This document shows positions 1 to 7,166 of a stretch of DNA of 64,000 nt, piece by piece. How positions within the stretch are numbered: position 1 is the first letter of the stretch; the number at the start of each line of letters is the position of its first letter. The notes beneath the pieces are model-generated. The model saw nothing but the letters and a program-made list of their open reading frames with translations, searched no databases and was not told where the DNA came from. Source of the DNA: Bifidobacterium sp. (GTDB lineage: Bacteria; Actinomycetota; Actinomycetes; Actinomycetales; Bifidobacteriaceae); the NCBI GenBank assembly GCA_022640915.1, contig JALCCT010000001.1:124001-188000 (forward strand), read 5' to 3'. Position numbers and translations under genes: made by a program.

Positions 1-179
1 AGCATATTCGACCCTCCGCCAACCACGCACAGCGGCATTCCGACGCTGTCGGCGTCCTCAACCGCCTCAATGACTTCCGCTCGGCTCGTAGGCTCTATGA
101 AACGTGATATGCGGCCGCCAACCCCGATGGTGGTCAAGTCAGCGAAAGTTGGCTCATGAAAAGAGGCAAATGTGTTCAC
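1..179 (-). CDS. murB: UDP-N-acetylmuramate dehydrogenase, N-terminal part (runs off left edge)
   Basis: MurB reduces UDP-GlcNAc-enolpyruvate to UDP-MurNAc in cytoplasmic peptidoglycan precursor synthesis. About 59 codons are visible. They read a MurB N-terminus: TFADLTTIGVGG (the TTxxxGG start of the FAD-binding domain), then SRAEVIEAVEDA and the flavin-loop segment VVGGGSNM at the window edge. I start at GTG (177-179) because no ATG lies in this frame upstream of the motif; an ATG at about position 190 is in another frame. The gene follows rpmG in the same direction after a hairpin terminator. Only the N-terminal part is available, so the catalytic residues cannot be checked. Confidence 0.88.
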   Translation of the reverse strand, partial: MNTFASFHEPTFADLTTIGVGGRISRFIEPTSRAEVIEAVEDADSVGMPLCVVGGGSNM

Positions 180-219
180 GATGAGCCATTCTAGCCAACC
201 AAGCAAACGTCTGGAAACG

Positions 220-248
220 CGAAAAAGCCCGACCGAAGCCGGGCTTTA
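220..248 (-). terminator. Intrinsic terminator of rpmG
   Basis: On the minus strand the arms AAAGCCCG and CGGGCTTT pair around an 8-nt loop and are followed by a run of T. The hairpin lies between the rpmG stop and the murB start, so the two genes are probably transcribed separately. Confidence 0.8.
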
Positions 249-322
249 ATCAGGCAGTTCGCTGCGTAGGCTCCGCGCCTAGCCTCGAAAAGCAATGTAT
301 GAAGACAACGAAAGAGCAGGCG

Positions 323-493
323 TCAACGGGTTTCGCGATGCGTGGTCTGCTTGCCACAGCGCGGGCAGAATTTCTTCAGCTCCAGGCGATCCGGCGTGTT
401 GCGACGGTTCTTCGTCGTGATGTAGTTGCGCTCTTTGCATTCCGTGCACGCCAGTGTGATGCCTGGACGGATATCGGCGCTCTTGCTTGCCAT
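323..493 (-). CDS. rpmG: 50S ribosomal protein L33
   Basis: A 56-residue ribosomal protein starting [19 protein letters not shown]. It carries two Cys pairs, C-T-E-C and C-P-R-C, the zinc-binding type of L33, and has the usual length and basic composition. It starts at ATG (491-493), preceded by AGAGGTGAACGAA. It belongs to the large ribosomal subunit. It lies downstream of three tRNA genes on the same strand, an arrangement common for rpmG. The forward open frame across the same bases is an antisense shadow. Confidence 0.96.
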   Translation of the reverse strand: MASKSADIRPGITLACTECKERNYITTKNRRNTPDRLELKKFCPRCGKQTTHRETR

Positions 494-539
494 TTCGTTC
501 ACCTCTGTAATCGTTGGTACTGGCTCACGCCAGTCTTTG

Positions 540-613
540 TAGCGAGGAAGAGACTCGAACTCTTGACCTTACGATTATGAGTCGTACGCTCTAGCCAGCT
601 GAGCTACCCCGCC
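540..613 (-). tRNA. tRNA-Met (CAU)
   Basis: The minus strand folds into a 74-nt cloverleaf: acceptor GGCGGGG with CCTCGCT, D-arm AGCTCAGCTGGCTAGAGC, anticodon loop CTCATAA giving CAU, and T-loop GTTCGAGTC. CCA is not encoded. The D-loop and 5' end fit the elongator rather than the initiator form. Confidence 0.94.
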
Positions 614-617
614 AGAG

Positions 618-689
<72 letters not shown>

Positions 690-690
690 G

Positions 691-772
691 TGCCGGATAG
701 TGGATTCGAACCACTGAAGTCGTAGACGGCTGATTTACAGTCAGCTCCCTTTGACCGCTTGGGAAATCCGGC
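691..772 (-). tRNA. tRNA-Tyr (GUA)
   Basis: An 82-nt class II tRNA on the minus strand: acceptor GCCGGAT with ATCCGGC and discriminator A, anticodon stem GCTGA/TCAGC with loop CTGTAAA giving GUA, and a long variable arm. It is one base from tRNA-Thr, so the three tRNAs are probably one transcript. Confidence 0.95.
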
Positions 773-924
773 ATGCTGCCGCACGCGACTACAACCGCAA
801 ATTGGCAACTTGGCTATAATGGCACGATTGGCCGACATGTGCAAGTTTAAGACACGCCGTGTCGCTATCAATCCAGACGCTGACACCGGTCGCGGCAGTG
901 CCTCGACGAGTGTCAGATTGGCCG

Positions 925-2004
925 TTAAATCCCTTGCGCCTTCAGCTGCTGGCAGACCTCAATGACCGTGTCATTGGCCTCGGGCTCGCCGATGGTAATA
1001 CGGATGCCTTCGCCACTGAACACGCGCACCGACAGCCCGGCCTCGACGAATGCCTCGGCGGCTTCGTCGGTCGCCTCGCCCAACGATAGCCAGAAGAAGT
1101 TCGCGTACGGCTCGGCACACTCCCAACCTTGGACTCGCAGCGCCGCCACGACCCGATCACGTTCCGCGATGATCGATGTCACGCGCTCTTCGAGTTCTGC
1201 CGAAACATCCAGCGAAGCAAGCGCGGCGCGCTGCGCCACATCGCTCACTGCGAAGGGCACCGACACCTTGCGCATACCCTCGATCACGTCCGCAGCAGCG
1301 ACCGCATAGCCTATGCGCAGACCAGCCAAGCCGTATGCCTTCGAAAACGTATGCGCAACCACGATATTCGGGTATTCACGGAACAAATCCAAGGCCACGC
1401 TGGTGCCCGGAGCTGTGTTGAATTGGAAATACGCCTCGTCGAAGAGCACGAGCACATCTGAGGGCACCGCCTCCATGACCCGTCGTGCGTCGGCGTCGCT
1501 CAAGGATGCCCCGGTGGGGTTGTTGGGGTTGTTGAGGATCACGAGGCGGGTGCGCTCGTTCAACGCGCCAATGATGCCATCGATGTCATGCGAGCCGTCC
1601 GGCAGGTTCGCCACCTGCGCACTGGCCGCGCCGGCGCCGGCCACGATGATCGGGTACGCCTCGAAGCTGCGCCACGGGTAGACGACCTCGTCGCCGGGGC
1701 CCGCGACCAAAGACACCAGCTGTGTGATGACCTCGCTCGAGCCACAGCCCAGCACCACGTTCTCCGGTCTGACGCCGTTTATCGCCGCTAGGCGCTCGAC
1801 CAGTTTCCAGCCACGCATGTCGGGGTATCGGTTGATATGGTCCAGCGAGTATTTCTGTATAGCCTCGAGCACGCTAGGCAAAGGCGCAAAAGGATTCTCG
1901 TTGCTGGATATCTTGAAACTGCGGCGGCCGTGGGCCTGAGGGGCCGGTTTACCCTGCTTGTAGGCGGGAATGCTGTCGATGATGGTGCGATGCTTGTATG
2001 TCAT
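925..2004 (-). CDS. Aminotransferase of HisC/aromatic (Pat) type
   Basis: A 359-residue fold-type I PLP aminotransferase. Visible motifs are SSNENPFAPLPSV (about 33-45), NNPNNPTGA (158-166), the DEAY aspartate near 189, the Schiff-base lysine in SKAYGLAGLRIGYA (K222) and the substrate-carboxylate arginine of the same motif. Length and order match histidinol-phosphate aminotransferases. The PLPSV element after SSNE resembles the actinobacterial Pat (aromatic aminotransferase) branch, so it may act in Phe/Tyr synthesis rather than His synthesis. No his genes flank it, which weakly favours that reading. It starts at ATG 2004. The next gene upstream is groES, over 500 bases away, so it is probably monocistronic. 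Confidence 0.85.
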   Translation of the reverse strand: MTYKHRTIIDSIPAYKQGKPAPQAHGRRSFKISSNENPFAPLPSVLEAIQKYSLDHINRYPDMRGWKLVERLAAINGVRPENVVLGCGSSEVITQLVSLVAGPGDEVVYPWRSFEAYPIIVAGAGAASAQVANLPDGSHDIDGIIGALNERTRLVILNNPNNPTGASLSDADARRVMEAVPSDVLVLFDEAYFQFNTAPGTSVALDLFREYPNIVVAHTFSKAYGLAGLRIGYAVAAADVIEGMRKVSVPFAVSDVAQRAALASLDVSAELEERVTSIIAERDRVVAALRVQGWECAEPYANFFWLSLGEATDEAAEAFVEAGLSVRVFSGEGIRITIGEPEANDTVIEVCQQLKAQGI

Positions 2005-2470
2005 GCGACCATCCTAATCCCTCCCTGCGGCGTTGGGACACTCCAGACATTGTCACCGGGACAGCGCGTATGGGCAATATCGGCCACACCCTTGTTTTCA
2101 GCCATGCAAGTAGCGAATCCGTCAGTAGTTTAGCTGATGGCCCACGTCGCCGCCGCCAGCCGCAGCACATTCTCCGAGGCGATGGAAACGCGGCCGTGGC
2201 CTGCGCCTCCAGATGCGGGCAGGGCCCTTCCGACTCGGTCGGATTCCGCGTGGACACGACGACATGACGCAATAGGGAGTAGGCAACGTGTACATCTCCC
2301 CTGGCCGCTGACGCGGCTCCTACGCATGGTTTCCACCATGGCCGGCTGGACTTTACCATTAGCATGGCTGATCTCATCGGCGAGAGCAGCATCGGGGGCA
2401 ACTGGCCGAGATAAAACGCGGATATGAGAGCGCCGCGTCATGCGTGTCCGCAAGAACAGGCCACAATATA
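2005..2470. other. Intergenic region without a recognised gene
   Basis: About 470 bases between the aminotransferase start and the groES terminator. Several open frames cross it on both strands (up to about 150 codons). None has a ribosome-binding site, a recognisable family motif or natural composition, as is usual for chance frames in GC-rich DNA. A decayed gene cannot be excluded. Confidence 0.4.
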
Positions 2471-2509
2471 CTTCGGCCCCGGAAGGCATGAAGTCAACCG
2501 GGGCCGAAG
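2471..2509 (-). terminator. Terminator of groES
   Basis: A perfect 12-bp stem (CTTCGGCCCCGG with CCGGGGCCGAAG) around a 15-nt loop, 23 bases after the groES stop. The following T-run is poor, so it may act partly through its strong stem. Confidence 0.8.
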
Positions 2510-2531
2510 CGAACGCGAACCGTTGAACCGA

Positions 2532-2825
2532 TCAGTTCAGAATGGCGAGCACGTCGCGCGAAGAGACGATGAGATAATCCTCGCCCTTGTAGCTCACCTC
2601 GGTGCCACCGTACTTGGAGTACAGCACTTTGTCACCGACCTTAACATCCATGGGGACGCGCTTGCCGTCATCATCGCGACGGCCCGGGCCGATGGCCAGA
2701 ATTTCGCCCTGCTGGGGCTTCTCCTTGGCATTGTCCGGGATGAACAGACCGGAAGCGGTCTGAGTCTCAGCCTCAGCCTGCTTCACGATGATCTTGTCTT
2801 CCAACGGTGTGAGTGAGATCGACAC
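2532..2825 (-). CDS. groES: Co-chaperonin GroES (Hsp10)
   Basis: A 97-residue Hsp10 that caps the GroEL folding chamber in the cytoplasm. It contains [12 protein letters not shown] at the N-terminus, the mobile loop region [22 protein letters not shown], and [16 protein letters not shown] followed by [13 protein letters not shown] at the end. It starts at GTG (2823-2825), six bases after a perfect AGGAGG on the minus strand. The longer open frame upstream of this GTG is not used by the family. The gene stands alone without groEL, as is common in actinobacteria, and has a CIRCE operator upstream, so it should be repressed by HrcA and heat-inducible. Confidence 0.96.
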   Translation of the reverse strand: MSISLTPLEDKIIVKQAEAETQTASGLFIPDNAKEKPQQGEILAIGPGRRDDDGKRVPMDVKVGDKVLYSKYGGTEVSYKGEDYLIVSSRDVLAILN

Positions 2826-2947
2826 TGTGGACCTCCTCTTTCTATGTGAGAGAAATCGATTATTCCCGCGCGAGGACACCGCTTCCAGGGCTGACGATCA
2901 CTGTCCGCATCGTCCCGTTGCGCTCGTGCATTATCGTAGCGCGAAAA

Positions 2948-2974
2948 TTAGCACTCTGCCAACTCGAGTGCTAA
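2948..2974 (-). promoter_or_regulatory. CIRCE operator (HrcA binding site)
   Basis: TTAGCACTC, a 9-base spacer, then GAGTGCTAA: a perfect match to the CIRCE inverted repeat bound by the heat-shock repressor HrcA. It lies about 125 bases upstream of the groES start. Confidence 0.95.
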
Positions 2975-3073
2975 CGCTGAGAGTGAAAAACTAGCCCCTC
3001 CGAAATGCGGTGCAGCGCGAAAACAGCACAGCCCGATGCGACGCACCGCAGCCGCTCGAACATCAACGACGAT

Positions 3074-4357
3074 TCAGGAGCATGCCCTGCGGGCAAGCAC
3101 CGCCTCGAGATTGCCTCCCAAGGAGTCTGAACTGGCATCGGGGATCTCGACCTCAGCCTCGACCTCAGCGTTATGGAAAGCCTGCGCATCGTTAAGGGCG
3201 ACGTCCACAACGCCATCGTGCACGGCCGTGTCGGGCACCGCACTATCAGACGCATCATCCGCGATATTGTTTTTCAACCGTATCTCGCCAGATTCGCCAC
3301 CGCCGTTTGCCGCCTGCCTGTCCGCAGCCGACTGATCAGGCACTGCCACGACGACCTGACGCGTCGATTTGATCTCCAGGCTTTCCGGCCCGTTCGCCTT
3401 AATGTCATTGCCGCCGCGGGCGGAGCCGAGCGAGAAGGAGATGAGATCCTGCTGCGAAGCCATGTCGAAAGCATCCAACGCATGCGTGGCATGCACCTGC
3501 TCGAGCTGCGATGTGGCATCGTCGGCGGCTTGGGCCGGTTCAATCTCGCCTTCGGCCGACTTTCCTGACGCGGACGCCGCATGATCAGCAACGGCATGGG
3601 CCGGCTCGCCCTGGCGCCGAGACAAGGCAGCAAGCTGATCAGCCTCGGATCGTTTCAGCGCGCGCCGGATCTCGCGCTGCTCCATAACATCGGTTGGCGC
3701 CTCATCCGCGTGCCCGAGCGTAGAAGACAGCTTTTTCGCCACGGCTGCTGCCTGTTCACTTTGTTTCGAAGAGCGCTCCGCGGCGGCCGACTCATATGAA
3801 TTACCCACATCCACCGCATGTTCGGCGCTCGCTGAGCCAGATTTTGCCCGCGCTTCCGGGTTCTTACCGAATGCAGGATTCTCGCCCGCAGCAATCCTGC
3901 GCTCCCATGCCCTGGCCTGACGCGATGCGCGAATCCCGAAACCAACCACTACGATCAGCAACGCGAGAGGAACGAGTCCATAAAGCACGCTGAACCGCAT
4001 CGCGAACGCAAGCCCGACCACAGCAAATGTGAGCGCCAGCAAGGCCATCACGAGCATTCGCCGGCGGCGGATCGCCCCGTGGCGTAGCCTACGCACCTCA
4101 GCGATATGGCGGCGCCTCATCTGCGAGCCTCGTGCCTGCGCTGGCTCCATAATTGCCCCTTTCATCGCTGACGTGCTGTCATCACAAAAACGAGTGCCGC
4201 TATGTTCGTCGAGCAGATGCAGCGACGGCGAGAAGCGGTCCTCGCGGTGTTCGATAACACGTTTCATGCTGCTGAGCGTCTTCCCAGGCAGCCAACCGAC
4301 CATCACGATCACGAGAATCGCGAGAACCACGATAGTACTCACTGACTCGTAACCCAT
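3074..4357 (-). CDS. GlpR-like multi-pass membrane protein with long cytoplasmic tail
   Basis: A 427-residue protein. One hydrophobic segment at about 6-24 is followed by GKTLSSMKRVIEHREDRFSPSL, then an Arg-rich stretch and two membrane segments at about 100-120 and 124-142. The remaining 280 residues are Ala/Asp/Glu/Ser-rich and low in complexity. This layout, directly after a RimJ-like gene, matches the actinobacterial membrane protein described in Corynebacterium as GlpR, receptor of the gephyrin-like division protein Glp. The assignment rests on layout, the REDRFSPSL motif and gene context. The glp/moeA gene is not in this window. It starts at ATG 4357, just inside the membrane segment; the longer frame runs into rimJ. 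Confidence 0.6.
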   Translation of the reverse strand: MGYESVSTIVVLAILVIVMVGWLPGKTLSSMKRVIEHREDRFSPSLHLLDEHSGTRFCDDSTSAMKGAIMEPAQARGSQMRRRHIAEVRRLRHGAIRRRRMLVMALLALTFAVVGLAFAMRFSVLYGLVPLALLIVVVGFGIRASRQARAWERRIAAGENPAFGKNPEARAKSGSASAEHAVDVGNSYESAAAERSSKQSEQAAAVAKKLSSTLGHADEAPTDVMEQREIRRALKRSEADQLAALSRRQGEPAHAVADHAASASGKSAEGEIEPAQAADDATSQLEQVHATHALDAFDMASQQDLISFSLGSARGGNDIKANGPESLEIKSTRQVVVAVPDQSAADRQAANGGGESGEIRLKNNIADDASDSAVPDTAVHDGVVDVALNDAQAFHNAEVEAEVEIPDASSDSLGGNLEAVLARRACS

Positions 4358-4421
4358 ACGCCTAACAATAGAAGACTTTTGGACGATTAGGAACGATTGC
4401 GCCCGGGCGTGTCGGCCCGCG

Positions 4422-5081
4422 TCAATCGGCCGAGCGCTCGTTGAGCCGCGAGGCAAAGCCCTCCGGTGCATCTTCGGCCAACAAGCTATAGGTGTCGTGG
4501 TCACGCCAACGGCCGTCAACATACATGTATTTCGCGCGTATGCCCTCATGATGAGCCTGTAGCTTCTGCACCACACGACGAGAACGCTCGTTGCACGGCA
4601 ACATGGCGACTTCGATGCGGTGCAGCCTCGGACCGTCCGGGTCATGCAGCGCCCAATCGGCCAACAGCGAGAGCGCCATCGGGGCTATCGCATGCCCGGC
4701 GTAGCGCTGATCCACCCAGTAGCCAGCCACGGCAGTTCGCATTGAACCGTAGCTGATGGCGCCAAGCGAGATCTGCCCGACGATGCGCATCTGGTATTCA
4801 ATCACAAACAAGGCGCCAACGCCTTCGTTCTCGTCGCGGCGCTGGCGTTGCAGCCAGGCGTTGAAGCTCAAACCCGGCCCCTGCGTCGGATCCCCGGATT
4901 CCCAAGGTGCCAACCAGTCCCGATTGCGCCAGCGGACCTCGTTCCACTCCTCATAATCCTGCATGCTGAGCGGACGCAAGCGGATTGCCACGCCTGATGG
5001 CGGAGCCGCCAACTCGCGCGGCATCCGGATGGCACGCGCCTCAGAGCCGAAAGCCTGGCGCAATGACCGAAATAATGACAC
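4422..5081 (-). CDS. GNAT-family N-acetyltransferase, RimJ/RimL type
   Basis: A 219-residue GNAT acetyltransferase transferring acetyl from acetyl-CoA to a protein N-terminus or other amine; the substrate is unknown. It carries IRLRPLSMQDYEEWNEVRWRN at the start, VGQISLG, the core AGYWVDQRYAGHAIAPMALSLLADWAL with a modified acetyl-CoA loop (R-x-A-G-H-A), and HRIEVAMLPCNERSRRVVQKLQ, the classic RimJ asparagine motif. I start at GTG 5081 (SLFRSLRQAFG). The longer frame runs into the divergent cyclo-ligase gene. An AGGTGG lies 12 bases upstream, a somewhat long spacing. It sits 64 bases before the GlpR-like gene, probably cotranscribed. Confidence 0.85.
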   Translation of the reverse strand: MSLFRSLRQAFGSEARAIRMPRELAAPPSGVAIRLRPLSMQDYEEWNEVRWRNRDWLAPWESGDPTQGPGLSFNAWLQRQRRDENEGVGALFVIEYQMRIVGQISLGAISYGSMRTAVAGYWVDQRYAGHAIAPMALSLLADWALHDPDGPRLHRIEVAMLPCNERSRRVVQKLQAHHEGIRAKYMYVDGRWRDHDTYSLLAEDAPEGFASRLNERSAD

Positions 5082-5157
5082 GCCATCATTGTGCCACCTA
5101 TGATCGAGAGGAACACACCGCGAGTGGCAGCATCGTTGAGCATATGAGGAGACCGGC

Positions 5158-5817
5158 ATGACACAGGACACGGGACAAGGTACTGGGCGTAATACAGCGC
5201 AGGGCACAGGGCAGATATTAGACATCACAGCTTCGAAACGGGCTCTGCGGCACTGCATGCTGCAACGACGCAGGTGCGTCGATGCCGCGCAGCGCGCTGA
5301 CGCTGGACGCCGGCTGGCGAAGCTGGCCGGTCAATACGCGGCGGCTCTGCCCGCGCACGCCTTAGTCGCCGCATATGTATCGATGGGCACTGAAATCCCC
5401 ACGCTAGCGATGATCGAGGCGCTGTTGGCGAGCAGACTGCGCGTACTGGTTCCCCGGCTTGGTTCGGGGCTGGAAATCGGATGGAGCGGGCTGAACGCCA
5501 TATCCGATGTGTCCGAGCCGGAGGCGGACATGCCGCGCACCGCTTCCGGCGCACTGAGGCCCCGCGAGCCGAGTGGGGCAACACTTGGGCCCGGGGCCCT
5601 GCGTGAGGCCGACCTGATCATCGTTCCGGCGCTAGCCGTGGACAGCGCCGGAACGAGATTGGGACGCGGCGGAGGATGGTACGATCGCGCACTTCCCGAA
5701 CGAAACACGAATGCGCGCATTCTGGCCGTGTGCTGGCCCTGGGAAGTCGTGCGCACGGCGCTGCCCAAACAGGATCATGACGTGCCTGTCGACGATGTGC
5801 TTCAATGGTGGGATTGA
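5158..5817 (+). CDS. 5-formyltetrahydrofolate cyclo-ligase
   Basis: A 219-residue enzyme that converts 5-formyl-THF to 5,10-methenyl-THF using ATP. Motifs seen: ASKRALRHCMLQRRR (N-terminal substrate and ATP-binding K-x-x-x-R), VAAYVSMGTEIPT, LIIVPALAVDSAGTRLGRGGGWYDRAL (the G-R-G-G-G-Y/W-Y-D signature), and DHDVPVDDVL near the end. It starts at ATG 5158, after GAGGAG. It is transcribed away from rimJ with 76 bases between starts and is followed by the FmdB and SAF genes, an order seen in other actinobacteria. Confidence 0.92.
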   Translation: MTQDTGQGTGRNTAQGTGQILDITASKRALRHCMLQRRRCVDAAQRADAGRRLAKLAGQYAAALPAHALVAAYVSMGTEIPTLAMIEALLASRLRVLVPRLGSGLEIGWSGLNAISDVSEPEADMPRTASGALRPREPSGATLGPGALREADLIIVPALAVDSAGTRLGRGGGWYDRALPERNTNARILAVCWPWEVVRTALPKQDHDVPVDDVLQWWD

Positions 5818-5929
5818 CGGCGCCATGGCGTTCACAGCTGGCGAACCCTCGCGTGTCGGGGGCGGGACTAGGATGTGAACAGACTGGATTTCAGCCGAGT
5901 ATCTGACGTAAGCCTGTGGAGGAAGACCG

Positions 5930-6127
5930 TTGCCAACCTATCATTACCGTTGCAGGAATTGCGGATATGATTTCACCGAATACCAATCATTCGACGATCA
6001 GCCTGTCACCGTATGCCCCGAATGCCATGAGGAGCAGGTGCGCAAGGTATTTTCCGCAGTGCCTATCGAATTCAAAGGACATGGCTTCTATCGCACGGAC
6101 TCGGGAAGCGCCAGCAGCTCGAAATAG
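5930..6127 (+). CDS. FmdB-family zinc-ribbon protein
   Basis: A 65-residue protein starting PTYHYRCRNCGYDFTEYQSF with CPEC 20 residues later: the two C-x2-C knuckles of the FmdB regulatory zinc ribbon. A serine-rich tail follows (SGSASSSK), as in mycobacterial homologues. It starts at TTG (5930-5932), six bases after GGAGGAAG. No ATG is available in frame. The function in bacteria is not settled. It lies between the cyclo-ligase and SAF genes on the same strand. Confidence 0.9.
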   Translation: MPTYHYRCRNCGYDFTEYQSFDDQPVTVCPECHEEQVRKVFSAVPIEFKGHGFYRTDSGSASSSK

Positions 6128-6258
6128 CGTTGTCTGCGCCTGACAGCCATATCTCATACCAGCAGAGACGCGCCCGGGATTGTGGATAACTCCAGGCTTT
6201 TGACCACATTGGTCGTTGGCGGTGGCGGCACGGAATTGATGCAGCTCACTATGGGCAT

Positions 6259-6909
6259 ATGGCGAACTTACTTCATATCCGTAACCGCAGACGGCGCACC
6301 GGCCCCTCACGAGTGACGCTGCGCCGCAGACGAATTCTGCTAGGCTTACGCCGCGTGCTGATAGCGTTGATGGTTGGACTGTGCGTACTGTTTGGATTGC
6401 AGGCTGTGCTTTCTTCGCACCAAACGCAAGATATCGTCGTGGCCGTCCATGCGCTAAAAGCAGGGGCACGCATCCGAGCTGCCGATATCACGACCCGCCA
6501 GATTCCAGCAGACGGGGCATGGTTTCACGCGGCACGCTCGTCAGCCGATGTCGTGGGATTGTATGCGCAGATCGATATCGAGGCCGGTCAGCCGATCGTC
6601 GGCACAATGGCCCGGGCGCCCCCGCTCGCACCGAAAGGCACCACCGTAATACGGGTGCAACTGGCCGGGGATCCGTCACGAATGCATGTGGGAGATACGG
6701 TTTCGCTCGCCTCCACCGCTGGCTGCGACGCCACGCAAGTGAACGGCGACGGCATATGTGTCATCGCAGAATTGGCTGTAGTCATGGGCCCGGCCGTTGA
6801 AAGCAGCGATGGCACGAGGGCATCAGTGCCACTCGCCCTGAGCCCACGCAACGCTACGCAGGCTCTGGCTGCGCAAGAGGCAGGTTGGCTGATGGCTGTA
6901 GCTCGATGA
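6259..6909 (+). CDS. SAF-domain membrane protein (CpaB/FlgA-like)
   Basis: A 216-residue protein with an Arg-rich N-terminus, one membrane segment at about 33-52 (VLIALMVGLCVLFGLQAVL) and then a SAF domain: VVAVHALKAGARIRAADITTRQIPA, followed by GQPIVGTM. Such proteins resemble CpaB/RcpC pilus-assembly factors, but no pilus genes are adjacent. Homologues occur beside FmdB in actinobacteria, so this looks like a conserved standalone protein of unknown role in the envelope. The C-terminal 90 residues carry VGDTVSLAS and a Cys pair. It starts at ATG 6259. The gene ends 53 bases before a convergent small gene. Confidence 0.72.
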   Translation: MANLLHIRNRRRRTGPSRVTLRRRRILLGLRRVLIALMVGLCVLFGLQAVLSSHQTQDIVVAVHALKAGARIRAADITTRQIPADGAWFHAARSSADVVGLYAQIDIEAGQPIVGTMARAPPLAPKGTTVIRVQLAGDPSRMHVGDTVSLASTAGCDATQVNGDGICVIAELAVVMGPAVESSDGTRASVPLALSPRNATQALAAQEAGWLMAVAR

Positions 6910-6962
6910 CGACATTGCAAGCCGCCATGCGAACCTCTGGCAACGGGCAACCGACTACTGCT

Positions 6963-7166
6963 CTACTGGCCCCGTTCGCTGAACACCGCCCAATGTGGGG
7001 GCAACTCCCCTAAGATCCGCCGATCGTCGTCCACTTCGCGTTGGTGTTCAGTGCGCATGTCATCTGATTCGAGTTTCACACCGTCCGCGTCAAACCGCTC
7101 TGTGCCCTGCACGACCACACGCCTATGAGCACGGGGCACACGTCTGCTCGGATCGTATGCACTCAT
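6963..7166 (-). CDS. Small 67-residue protein coupled to the helicase-like gene
   Basis: A hydrophilic protein of 67 residues: MSAYDPSRRVPRAH, then GVKLESDDMRTEHQREVDDDRR and a C-terminal LGELPPHWAVFSERGQ. I do not recognise a named family. Its ATG overlaps the stop of the upstream 1,228-residue gene as ATGA, the classic arrangement for translational coupling. The composition is natural (acidic/basic helix, then a Pro-Trp-aromatic tail), which argues against a chance frame. It probably works with the FHA and helicase-like proteins, as third gene of that operon. Confidence 0.72.
   Translation of the reverse strand: MSAYDPSRRVPRAHRRVVVQGTERFDADGVKLESDDMRTEHQREVDDDRRILGELPPHWAVFSERGQ

Noticed and set aside
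299..580. Forward 93-codon frame over rpmG
   Set aside because: It is antisense to a complete ribosomal protein gene and has no family support.
2005..2531. Overlapping open frames of up to about 150 codons between the aminotransferase and groES genes
   Set aside because: No ribosome-binding site, no conserved motif and Arg/Ser/Ala-biased composition typical of chance frames in GC-rich DNA. The region is reported as intergenic.
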